The notes beneath the pieces were generated by a model. The model had not been told where the DNA came from and made no database searches. It saw nothing but the letters and a program-made list of their open reading frames with translations. A stretch of 64,000 nt of DNA from AV40 sp038230255. GTDB taxonomy: Bacteria; Verrucomicrobiota; Verrucomicrobiia; Chthoniobacterales; UBA10450. Below are positions 31,396-38,765 of the stretch, in pieces. The stretch is taken from positions 1 to 64,000 of the forward strand of contig JBBRNP010000006.1 in the NCBI GenBank assembly GCA_038230255.1. Direction: 5' to 3'. The number at the start of each line of letters is the position of its first letter. Position 1 is the first letter of the stretch. The position numbers were made by a program, and so were the translations under genes.

Positions 31396-33887
31396 CGCTC
31401 GCTCCAGACTTTGGGTTTGGCTGCTGCCATCGCCGGTAGGGCAAAGAAAATTGTCGCGACCAAGCTCCAGAAAATTCCGATCGCGCAAGCAATCCCGAGT
31501 CCGCTCAGCGCGGGATTGCGCGCCCAGCCTAACGAGCCGAATCCGCTGACCGCCGTCAGCCCGGCGAGGATGACCGGTTTGATCACGCCGGCCACGTCGT
31601 GCTCCAGTTCCCGCGTTTTCTGCCAGACCAGCACGATATAAATTCCGTAATCAACACCGATCGCCAAGACGAGCCGGAACGAAAGCACGTTGAGCAGGTT
31701 CAAGTGAAGATTGAGCAGCTTCATAGTTGCGATCATCGCGCCGATTCCAAAGGTGAGCGTCACGATTTGAATCAGCCATAGCCGAAAGTCGCGATACAAA
31801 ATTGCCAGCAACCCCACGTCGAACAACGCCATCAACGCGCTGATGATCAGCAATTGCCGCTGTGACCATGGCCGCAAATCGGCCAGAGCATAACTCCATC
31901 CCGAGAGGATCATCGGCACGCCCGGGACAGGCAGTTCGCGCCCCAATTCTTCGCGTTGCGCATGAGTCGTGACCGGCTCGTTCGTGGTCGCGAACCCAGT
32001 GCTCAGAAAAGGTTTTTTCGCGAAATAACGGTCCACCAAAAACCACCAGCTGGACGACTTCGGTAATTGTCTCCGCCAATCGGGGAGGGGGGTATTCGGC
32101 CTCGCCGCCGCTTGGAGCTCGCCCATAAGCTTGAACGCGGAGTCGAATGAATCGCGACTAAACCCTTCGGCACTCAAGGTCTCATAAAGACTTTGCTGTG
32201 CGGCGGCAAGATTCACCGTTTGAAGACGTTCCCGATTTTTTTCCATCCACATCGGAGAAAGGCAAAGCGCTGCCGGTGTCGAGAAACCTTTGATTTTCCC
32301 GGCCTGTTGGAGCTCGGACCAGTGCGCCGTGATTCTTTGCCAATCGTCATGCAGCTCCTGAGCGTCGCGCGCATGGACGATCGCTAGCACCGGCTCCCAG
32401 CGCGTCGGCATTTTTGCCATGATCGCTTGCAGCGCCTCGGCCGCCCGGCTGTTTTTCGGCTCGAGGGATTGCACGCTGGCTTCAAACCGCAGCGGCGGCA
32501 CCGGTGAAAAGCCGATCACGCTCAGTACCAACAGAATTCCACCGGCAACAATGATCATCGGAGCGGGTCGTTGCACGCTCCAGCGCACATATTTTTTCAC
32601 GATCTCGAAGACCCAATCGTGCCGCTGCGGGGGTTGCCATGGCCGCACGAATAAAAACAGGATCGTGCACATGAACAGCCCGGCGAAGAAAATGCCGATC
32701 GCAATCAGGACCCCTAGCTGCGAGAAACCCATCGAACCACTCAGGATCAGCGCGAGAAAACCAACCGCGGTCGTCAGCGCGCCAAAGAAAACCGCGCGTC
32801 CGAGTTTTGCCACCGACGTTGCGATTGCCTGCTGATATTCCTCGCCATCGATTCGCGCTTGTTGATAGCGGCCGAAGATCAGGATCGCAAAATCGACACC
32901 GAGTCCAACCAGAATGGCGCAGAAGCCGACCGCGACCATGCTGAGTCTGCCGAAGACAAGCAGTCCCGCCGCCAGCGCAACCAGACAGGAAAGCAAAAGC
33001 GCGAAACCCATTCCGAGCAGCGGCAGCCATCGTCGAAAGCCAATGAAGAAAATAATTCCGACCAGCAGGACCGAGCTGCCGAGCGTGGCGACAATGTCGT
33101 AACGCATGCTCAAAGAAATCTCCGCCACATAAGCCGAGCGTCCGGTCACCAGAACGTCCAACGGCCCGCCATCCCAGCCTTCGCTCGCCCGCGCGCGAAA
33201 ACCGTTCACCTCGCGCATCAACCGCTGACATTCGAACGCGCTCAGCGACGATTGATTCGTGACGGCGAGAAACACGCGCATCGTCCGGTCGGGGGAGGTG
33301 AGCGGTTGTTCCTGCTCGATCGCGTTCGCTTCGGCGAACGGTTTCAGCGCCGGCCCGATAACGCCGAGTGGATCCAACCCCAGCTCGAATTCCGGCCGTG
33401 GCGATCCGGCTTCGATTTCCTGGTGCAAGCGATGCAGGCGCTCGCGAATTTTCTCCGGCTGCAAGATCGACATTGTCTGTTCGAATGCCGCCGGGTCCAG
33501 ATTCAGAAGCAGCGGGACCGCGATCGATTGCAAATCCTGAATCCCGTCGGGCGATTCCATTGGCGAACCGGCCAGCACCCGCTCGCACCACCGCTGCTTC
33601 CGTAAGTTTTCTGAAAACGCCGGCGCGAATTCCTCCAGCTTGTTGACATCTTGCGGCTGACAACGCAGCGCGAAGGTCAGCTCCCGCGTTTGTTCGAAGT
33701 CGCGATCGTAAATCTTTAATCCTTCGACGGACTGGAAACCTTTCGGGAGCATGTTAATCACGTCCGAGTCGAGCTCGATCCGCATAATCAGAATGGCGAG
33801 GCACGCGGCGGCGAGTGCTGCCACGCCAAACCAGACGGTTACGCGACGTTGCGCCATGACGCGTGCGATCAAATCACTCATTCTCAC
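31392..33887 (-). CDS. MMPL/RND-family lipid exporter
   Basis: 831 residues, twelve predicted membrane helices in the RND 1+5+1+5 arrangement. The first helix (VWFGVAALAAACLAILIMRI) is followed by a periplasmic domain to about residue 250, helices 2-6 with DIVATLGSSVLLVGIIFFIGF and VGLGVDFAILIFGRYQQ (the intramembrane Asp typical of proton-driven MMPL), a second periplasmic domain, then helices 8-12 with VLAIGVDYGIYIVLVWQ. It is closest in style to the predicted exporters of aryl polyene and hopanoid loci (HpnN-like). It would move a lipid out of the inner membrane and hand it to the coupled LolA-like protein. Confidence 0.9.
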   Translation of the reverse strand: MRMSDLIARVMAQRRVTVWFGVAALAAACLAILIMRIELDSDVINMLPKGFQSVEGLKIYDRDFEQTRELTFALRCQPQDVNKLEEFAPAFSENLRKQRWCERVLAGSPMESPDGIQDLQSIAVPLLLNLDPAAFEQTMSILQPEKIRERLHRLHQEIEAGSPRPEFELGLDPLGVIGPALKPFAEANAIEQEQPLTSPDRTMRVFLAVTNQSSLSAFECQRLMREVNGFRARASEGWDGGPLDVLVTGRSAYVAEISLSMRYDIVATLGSSVLLVGIIFFIGFRRWLPLLGMGFALLLSCLVALAAGLLVFGRLSMVAVGFCAILVGLGVDFAILIFGRYQQARIDGEEYQQAIATSVAKLGRAVFFGALTTAVGFLALILSGSMGFSQLGVLIAIGIFFAGLFMCTILFLFVRPWQPPQRHDWVFEIVKKYVRWSVQRPAPMIIVAGGILLVLSVIGFSPVPPLRFEASVQSLEPKNSRAAEALQAIMAKMPTRWEPVLAIVHARDAQELHDDWQRITAHWSELQQAGKIKGFSTPAALCLSPMWMEKNRERLQTVNLAAAQQSLYETLSAEGFSRDSFDSAFKLMGELQAAARPNTPLPDWRRQLPKSSSWWFLVDRYFAKKPFLSTGFATTNEPVTTHAQREELGRELPVPGVPMILSGWSYALADLRPWSQRQLLIISALMALFDVGLLAILYRDFRLWLIQIVTLTFGIGAMIATMKLLNLHLNLLNVLSFRLVLAIGVDYGIYIVLVWQKTRELEHDVAGVIKPVILAGLTAVSGFGSLGWARNPALSGLGIACAIGIFWSLVATIFFALPAMAAAKPKVWSER

Positions 33888-33951
33888 AAATTATGCCTTC
33901 AGTTTTCCCACGAACGCACGCTGAATAAGGCGGCGATTAAAGTTCAGCAAC

Positions 33952-34012
33952 CCTCACCTAGCACTTCGTGTCTTCCTCTCCCTGAGGGAGAGGGTTGAGG
34001 TGAGGGTAATCT
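33952..34012. repeat. CTCTCCC...GGGAGAGG hairpin with GAGGTGAGGG tail
   Basis: CCTCTCCC-TGA-GGGAGAGGG followed by TTGAGGTGAGGG, with a CCCTCACC complement further left at 33952. Same family as the four copies at 57.5-58.2 kb. After the tail both this copy and the one at 57526 continue with ATCTTTTCA. Confidence 0.8.
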
Positions 34013-34042
34013 TTTCAATGCGGTGTTTGTCGACTCGCACAT

Positions 34043-34474
34043 CTAAAATCGGAAAACGAAAGTTTCCGATCCCGAGACATGACGCACCTGATGTCGATCT
34101 TGCGCGTGAACGATCTTGTCGCGCAATTCGAGCCAGCCACGCAATTGTTGCGGCGCGCGCTCGACTGGGCCTGACCAACCACCGCCGGCCATTGGTCCTT
34201 TTACTTCAGCGAAGCCGGTATCTTGTCTCAAAAGGAGAAGATTCACGCCGGGACCTTTCGAAAATGTGAGCTCGAAGTCGCCAGCTTTCGAAAAACGAAC
34301 AACGACATCGCCGATGACCGTTGCTTTCGGATTGCGATAAAGCAGTTGGCCAATGCGCGTCTGCCAATCCCGTGCTGGTTCGGCAATTTGATGCCTCGAA
34401 GTTGTTGCGCAGCCTGTCAAAAAGAGCGCAGCGATCAGCAGGTAGGGGCGATTGACCCCAATCGCCCGTTCCAT
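34043..34474 (-). CDS. Lipoprotein, possibly DUF3261-like, of the exporter locus
   Basis: 143 residues from the ATG at 34474, which overlaps the stop of the FAD oxidoreductase by one base (TGATG). Lipoprotein signal NRPYLLIAALFLTGC with the cysteine near residue 21. The mature part has WQTRIGQLLYRNPKATVIGDVVVRFSKAGDFELTFSKGPGVNLLLLRQD and PQQLRGWLELRDKIVHAQDRHQV. In aryl polyene clusters a short lipoprotein (DUF3261) accompanies the MMPL exporter and LolA; position and length fit, but sequence similarity was not measured. It probably helps deliver lipid to the outer membrane. Confidence 0.72.
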   Translation of the reverse strand: MERAIGVNRPYLLIAALFLTGCATTSRHQIAEPARDWQTRIGQLLYRNPKATVIGDVVVRFSKAGDFELTFSKGPGVNLLLLRQDTGFAEVKGPMAGGGWSGPVERAPQQLRGWLELRDKIVHAQDRHQVRHVSGSETFVFRF

Positions 34475-35823
34475 CACGGTGTCGCTCCGACCGGCGCTCC
34501 AATCTCTTCGCGTTTCGGCACCAAACTCAATCGCGGCACAATCGTGAAATATCGTTGCACCCAGACGAAGAAATAAAACAGCCACATTCGCCATTTGATC
34601 GCCAAACTCTTGCCATCGTTGCCGGCCAGGACTGCGTTAACCGCAGCCGCGATCTGCACCGTATCGCTCGGACTGAGGAAGACTTCGAGGAATTCTTTTC
34701 CACGTCGATACCACGCATTCACAAACGTCAGATAAATATCCATGATCCGGTTCACCGTTCGCGAATATTTTTTGAACAAACGTTTTCTTTTCGATTCATC
34801 GCGCAACACTGCCTCCAGCGTATCGGCCGCTTTTTCCGCGGACATGATCGCCAGAAAAACGCCGCTGCTGAATACTGGATCGATGAAACCGGCTGCATCG
34901 CCGGCCAACAACCAGCGATCGCCATCGAGGCGCGTATTGCGATAGGAGAAATCGCCGGCCGAATAGACCGGTGAAACCCGGGTTGCGTTTTTCATTCGTT
35001 CGACCATCAACGGTTGCTCGGCGATAAATGTTTCGAGAGCACTCTGGGGAGCGAGCTTGGTTGCTCGAAATAGCGCCGTGTCCATGACCACGCCGACGCT
35101 TGTTCGCGTTTCAGTTAGCGGAATCGTCCAGAACCAGCGGTCGAGTCCGCGCACCATTCGAATCAGCGTCGCGTCTTTTCCCGGCAAACGTTCAACATTG
35201 TCGTAGTGCGCGAACACGGAAAACTTTTGCAGATGATCGTATGTCCTTTTGAGATTGAACAAACTGCCGAGGATCGTCTGCCGTCCGCTGCAATCGAGCA
35301 GATAACGAGCGCGACTTCGCCCCACGTCTGTGGAGGGGCACGCGCTGTCGTGCCCCATAATGTTTGGGACGCGACAGCGCGCGTCCCTCCAGTAAAGATC
35401 GACGTGCTCTTTCGCAAAGTCGATTTTCTCGACTTCGGTTTCCTCGCGAATCTCCGCGCCGTTCTCGCCCGAATGATCGAGCAACAGTTTGTCAAACTCG
35501 GACCGCGTTACTTGATAAGCGCGATCGCGCTGGGAACGAAAGCCGTCCTTAAAATAAAACCTTACGCCTTTGGTTCCACAGGCAGCCACGATCTCGCCGC
35601 CAAACTTCGGCATAAACGTCTGGTCGAGCTTCTCGCGCACACCGAGGCGATCGAACGTTCCAACGCTGAACGGCAGAAGCGATTCGCCGATATGAAATCG
35701 CGGAAATTTTTCCCGCTCGAAGACAATGACGCGTCGCCCCGCCTTGGCGAGCAATGTCGCCGCGGTGCTCCCGGCCGGCCCGCCGCCGATAATCGCGACG
35801 TCGTAGATGTCGATCTTGTCCAC
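34474..35823 (-). CDS. FAD-dependent oxidoreductase, tryptophan-halogenase/geranylgeranyl-reductase-like
   Basis: 449 residues from a GTG at 35823; the ORF extends much further but its upstream part crosses the divergent lptF/G start. FAD motif DVAIIGGGPAGSTAATLLAKAGRRVIVFE (residues about 6-34), FPRFHIGESLLPFSVGTFDRLGV, YLLDCSGRQTILG, WFWTIPLTETRTSVGVVMD and the second FAD motif WLLAGDAAGFIDPVFSSGVFLAIMSAEKAAD. This is the flavoenzyme type found in flexirubin, aryl polyene and halogenase loci. Residues about 143-165 (between the strand DLYW and RARYLLDCSG) are encoded by a 61-bp palindromic repeat, so they are an insertion relative to the family. Confidence 0.85.
   Translation of the reverse strand: MDKIDIYDVAIIGGGPAGSTAATLLAKAGRRVIVFEREKFPRFHIGESLLPFSVGTFDRLGVREKLDQTFMPKFGGEIVAACGTKGVRFYFKDGFRSQRDRAYQVTRSEFDKLLLDHSGENGAEIREETEVEKIDFAKEHVDLYWRDARCRVPNIMGHDSACPSTDVGRSRARYLLDCSGRQTILGSLFNLKRTYDHLQKFSVFAHYDNVERLPGKDATLIRMVRGLDRWFWTIPLTETRTSVGVVMDTALFRATKLAPQSALETFIAEQPLMVERMKNATRVSPVYSAGDFSYRNTRLDGDRWLLAGDAAGFIDPVFSSGVFLAIMSAEKAADTLEAVLRDESKRKRLFKKYSRTVNRIMDIYLTFVNAWYRRGKEFLEVFLSPSDTVQIAAAVNAVLAGNDGKSLAIKWRMWLFYFFVWVQRYFTIVPRLSLVPKREEIGAPVGATP
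35331..35391. repeat. Paired palindrome inside the FAD oxidoreductase gene
   Basis: TGGAGGG at the left and CCCTCCA at the right enclose two hairpins, GGGGCACG...CGTGCCCC (35334-35356) and GGGACGCG...CGTCCC (35366-35387). Reading frame is kept through it. Confidence 0.8.
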
Positions 35824-35945
35824 GTTATCGATTTTAATCGATGAGTGCGCGGAAGCAACGAGGTGGATCGGGGAGCGCTCGCGCCCTCGCGATCGCGAAC
35901 TTTTTCTCGTGAGATTACTTACGCCTCCGGCATCCAGTGAGAAGA

Positions 35946-35968
35946 CTTTCCGGCGAGGCGCCGGAAAG
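35946..35968. promoter_or_regulatory. 10-bp perfect palindrome between divergent genes
   Basis: CTTTCCGGCG, 3-nt loop, CGCCGGAAAG. It lies in the 200-bp region between the divergent FAD oxidoreductase and lptF/G-like genes, followed by a second GC-rich palindromic stretch (about 35969-35995). It could be an operator or another repeat of the REP type. Confidence 0.45.
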
Positions 35969-36024
35969 AGCACGCGGGGGCGCGCGCTCTCCCCAGAGAA
36001 ATCTGTGCTACTCTTGGCTACCAA

Positions 36025-37131
36025 ATGAAGTTGATCGACAGGTTCGTCAGTCGCGAGCTGCTTGTGAACGTGCTCTTTGCGATCGCGATCCTGAGTCTCG
36101 TTCTCGTGGTGGGTAACATTTTCCGGAAACTGCTGCCGTTGCTGGTGAACCATGATGTGCCGGTCGAATATTTGCTCGCGTTCATCGCCTACGTTTTTCC
36201 GTTCTCCCTCATCTTCACCATTCCCTGGGGACTGCTCACCGCGATCCTCCTCGTCTTTGGCCGGCTCTCGGCCGACAACGAATTGATCGCGCTCCGCGCC
36301 AACGGTGTGAGCGTGCCGCGCGTAGCCGTCTCGCTCGGCGTGATCTCGCTCGCCTGCACGGTGATTTGTCTCTGGCTTACGGTTGACGTTTCACCGGCGA
36401 CACAGAAAAAATTACGCAGCACCATTTTCGATCTGGCTACGCGCGATCCGATGGCGCTTTTCGGCAGCGACCAGGTGATCGACCAGTTTCCCGGGCGAAA
36501 AATTTATGTCGGCAAGAAAGAGGGGAATAAGCTCTCGAACATCACCGTGTTCGAGCTCGATCAGAAATCGATGCCGCTGCGGGTGACGTTCGCGCGCACC
36601 GGAATGCTCGAGGCCGATCTCGATAACAAACGCATTTTGATGCATCTCTACAACGCGCGTTATCAGCAGCGCGACGAAAAGGACCCGACCGACCTGCGCA
36701 AACTAAAAGACGGCATCAGTATGTCCGAGGGAACGTTGCCGATCAGTTTGGACGAACTTTACGAGAAGTCGAAGAAACGGCCGAGCCGCTCCGCGATGTC
36801 GATCGAACAATTGATCGATCAATTGAACAGCGAAAGCACGCGCGAACGCAGCGAGAGCCGGACCGAGATCAACAAACGATTTTCATTCCCATTCGCCTGC
36901 GTCGCGTTCGCGATAATTGGTGTGCCACTTGGCGTGACCGCGCACCGCCGCGAAACTTCAATCGGTTTCGCGATGGGGCTGATCGTCGCGGTCGCTTATT
37001 TTCTTTTCGTCATCATCGCCGACACGCTCCGCGGAAATCCAAAAGTCCATCCGGAACTTCTGATCTGGGTCCCGAATGTTCTCTTTATCGTCCTCGGGCT
37101 ATTTCTGTTCCGCCGCTTAGCGCGGCAATAG
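36025..37131 (+). CDS. LptF/LptG-family lipopolysaccharide export permease
   Basis: 368 residues. YjgP/YjgQ fold: N-terminal helices (LIDRFVSRELLVNVLFAIAILSLVLVV, FIAYVFPFSLIFTIPWGLLTAILLVFGRLS), the conserved DNELIALRANGVSVPRVAVSL coupling region, a periplasmic beta-jellyroll (about 115-265, DQFPGRKIYVGKK, ITVFELDQK), then FSFPFACVAFAIIGVPLGVTAHRRETSIGFAMGL and the last helix VPNVLFIVLGLFLFRRL. Two such permeases pair with the LptB ATPase to move lipopolysaccharide from the inner membrane. The sequence does not distinguish LptF from LptG with certainty. The second copy is outside this window. Confidence 0.9.
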   Translation: MKLIDRFVSRELLVNVLFAIAILSLVLVVGNIFRKLLPLLVNHDVPVEYLLAFIAYVFPFSLIFTIPWGLLTAILLVFGRLSADNELIALRANGVSVPRVAVSLGVISLACTVICLWLTVDVSPATQKKLRSTIFDLATRDPMALFGSDQVIDQFPGRKIYVGKKEGNKLSNITVFELDQKSMPLRVTFARTGMLEADLDNKRILMHLYNARYQQRDEKDPTDLRKLKDGISMSEGTLPISLDELYEKSKKRPSRSAMSIEQLIDQLNSESTRERSESRTEINKRFSFPFACVAFAIIGVPLGVTAHRRETSIGFAMGLIVAVAYFLFVIIADTLRGNPKVHPELLIWVPNVLFIVLGLFLFRRLARQ

Positions 37132-37136
37132 CCTCT

Positions 37137-37238
37137 TGTCATGTCGAGCGAAGTCGAGACATCTCTTACTATTTCTGAGTGCCAAGCGTCGGTTCCCCAG
37201 AAATATTTAGAGATTCCTCCACTTCGGTCGGAATGACA
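37137..37238. repeat. Inverted repeat of the CATTCCGACCGAAGTGG family
   Basis: Left end TGTCATGTCGAGCGAAGTCG then AGACATCTC, right end AGAGATTCC then TCCACTTCGGTCGGAATGAC: complementary ends about 100 bp apart. A second copy lies at 42289-42382. Elements with these ends are widespread in several phyla, by memory. Confidence 0.78.
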
Positions 37239-37269
37239 GAAATGGTAGGCGGTGCGCCTACAACTACAC

Positions 37270-37519
37270 TTAATCGTCGCTCTTCTTTGGCGCGCGATAT
37301 GCCAAGAAGAGAGCATAGCCCGCTACGGCAAAAAATAAGAATGCGACTATGAATCCCTCTGTTGGGGTCAGAAAGGCCGGTGCTCCCGGTACTCCCGCTG
37401 GAACAGTAATATTTGTTATCTTTGCGTGGAAGGATTTGGCCAGAAAACAGAAAACCACAGGCACCGAAAATGGCTGCTCCTGTTAGAGCGCTCTTAAGCG
37501 CCTTCTTATTGTTCTTCAT
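37270..37519 (-). pseudogene. Small membrane protein with an apparent frameshift
   Basis: Frame 1 starts at 37519 with KNNKKALKSALTGAAIFGACGFLFSG, a plausible membrane segment, and overlaps the stop of the gene upstream by ATGA, supporting that start. The natural continuation is in another frame: KITNITVPAGVPGAPAFLTP, then the helix GFIVAFLFFAVAGYALFLAYRAPKKSDD and stop at 37270. One indel near 37430-37455 would join them to an 83-residue protein. In frame 1 the protein instead runs into a repeat (ISVIPTEVEESLNIS). Sequencing or assembly error is as likely as a true mutation. Confidence 0.55.
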
Positions 37520-38316
37520 GGATTCCCAAAATCCACCGTCAGTTCGACGGTGTCGGCGACGGCGACGTGGACGTCGTGGATTTGAAGACCACCGAGCGGG
37601 AGTGATTTGAGCGGAAAGCTTTCGCGATTCAGTTTCTCAAAGACCGGCGCGAGCGCGGCGCAGGCGAACGAACCGAGTTTGCCGTCGCCTTTGCATTTGA
37701 GCTCGGAAACTTTAGCCACGAATTCGTTGCTGATGTCGAGCTGGGCGTAGATGTCGATGTTAGCGCGGGCAAAAAATTTCTTCGCCTGGATCTTGATATC
37801 AGCCGCGAGCGAGCGCCGGCTGCGCGCGCGCATCGCGAGACGGACTTGTTCGAGATCGACTCCCCAGAGCCGCGCTTTCTCGCCGCCAAGTCGCCCAATT
37901 GCTTCTTCTAAATCGAGTTGGCCCGCGGAAATTACGAGTCGCCCTTCCCGCGCTAGGTGAATGACCAAAACCGCGTCGCCGTTGACATCCGTCCCTTTGT
38001 GAAAAACGACGTCGCGCGCTTCCATGCGCAAATTGAGCGGCACGCCGCGCCAGGAAATATTCCGGCCGGTGACATTCACAGCCGCCGTTTCAAAGGCGAG
38101 CGAGGTTTCGCCTTCGATTTGCGGCAGCGGCGGAGGAGGGGAATCGAACTTTGCGCCGTCGAGATTGACCCGGATTTCGTCAACCAGGGGAAAGACGCGG
38201 GACCGAAGATCGACAATCCGTCCCGTTTTCTGGACAAACCGGTGCAACGCCGCGTCCAGCGCTTGGGCGAGGTCCTCCCTGGGCGAGGGAAAGTCTTTGC
38301 GGCCGAGCGAAATCAT
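37516..38316 (-). CDS. DUF2993/LmeA-like hypothetical protein
   Basis: 266 residues. No signal peptide at the chosen ATG (38316). The body alternates strands in the way of LmeA/DUF2993 lipid-binding proteins: VFPLVDEIRVNLDGAKFDSP, AAVNVTGRNISWRGVPLNLRMEARDVVFHKG, DAVLVIHLAREGRLVISAGQLDLEEAI, ADIKIQAKKFFARANIDIYAQLDISNEFVAKVSELKCKG, and GLQIHDVHVAVADTVELTVDFG. This is a fold-level guess. It overlaps the next small membrane protein by 4 bp. A GANGTTT heptamer array lies just upstream. Confidence 0.7.
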   Translation of the reverse strand: MISLGRKDFPSPREDLAQALDAALHRFVQKTGRIVDLRSRVFPLVDEIRVNLDGAKFDSPPPPLPQIEGETSLAFETAAVNVTGRNISWRGVPLNLRMEARDVVFHKGTDVNGDAVLVIHLAREGRLVISAGQLDLEEAIGRLGGEKARLWGVDLEQVRLAMRARSRRSLAADIKIQAKKFFARANIDIYAQLDISNEFVAKVSELKCKGDGKLGSFACAALAPVFEKLNRESFPLKSLPLGGLQIHDVHVAVADTVELTVDFGNP

Positions 38317-38320
38317 CGGT

Positions 38321-38355
38321 GAGGTTTGATGTTTGACGTTTGAGGTTTGATGTCA
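38321..38355. repeat. GANGTTT heptamer tandem repeat (5 units)
   Basis: Units GAGGTTT, GATGTTT, GACGTTT, GAGGTTT, GATGTCA. Located 4 bp upstream of the divergent hypothetical protein start and about 95 bp before rpsN. Confidence 0.85.
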
Positions 38356-38450
38356 ATGGGCAGACGCAAAGCCTTGTTGCTCAGGCCGCCACGGTTAACC
38401 TGGAAAATGGGTTGAAAAGCCGTCCGACTCCGTTACATTGCGCGCTTCCT

Positions 38451-38720
38451 ATGGCAAAGACATCCTGGATTAATCGCAATGAACGCAAGCGCGCGACGGT
38501 GAAGAAATACGCCGCGCTCCGCGCCGAGCTCAAAGCGAAGAAGGATTACGCCGGTCTGACGCAGCTTCCCCGCGACGCCAGTCCGACCCGGGTGGTGAAC
38601 CGTTGCGAAGTAACGGGCCGCCGCCGCGCATTTATTCGCCGGTTTAAAGTCTCGCGGCTGACGTTTCGCGAGCTCGCCTCTCAGGGCTTGATCCCTGGCG
38701 TGACGAAGTCCAGCTGGTAG
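38451..38720 (+). CDS. rpsN: 30S ribosomal protein S14
   Basis: 89 residues from the ATG at 38451: AKTSWINRNERKRATVKKYAALRAELKA at the start and the conserved LPRDASPTRVVNRCEVTGRRRAFIRRFKVSRLTFRELASQGLIPGVTKSSW end. This is the long, zinc-free form of S14, with a single cysteine instead of the CxxC pairs of the zinc form. It binds the 3' domain of 16S rRNA in the small-subunit head. It stands outside the usual spc operon order, as often seen in Verrucomicrobia. Codons upstream of the ATG in the same frame are non-coding. Confidence 0.97.
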   Translation: MAKTSWINRNERKRATVKKYAALRAELKAKKDYAGLTQLPRDASPTRVVNRCEVTGRRRAFIRRFKVSRLTFRELASQGLIPGVTKSSW

Positions 38721-38765
38721 AACAACCAGAGGTCGATTTTCGAGTGCGCCGCGCGCGCTCGTAAA

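Noticed and set aside
32482..33663. A 393-codon minus-strand ORF in another frame of the MMPL gene
   Set aside because: Arg/Ala/Gly-rich translation without domains; the MMPL frame has clear helices and motifs.
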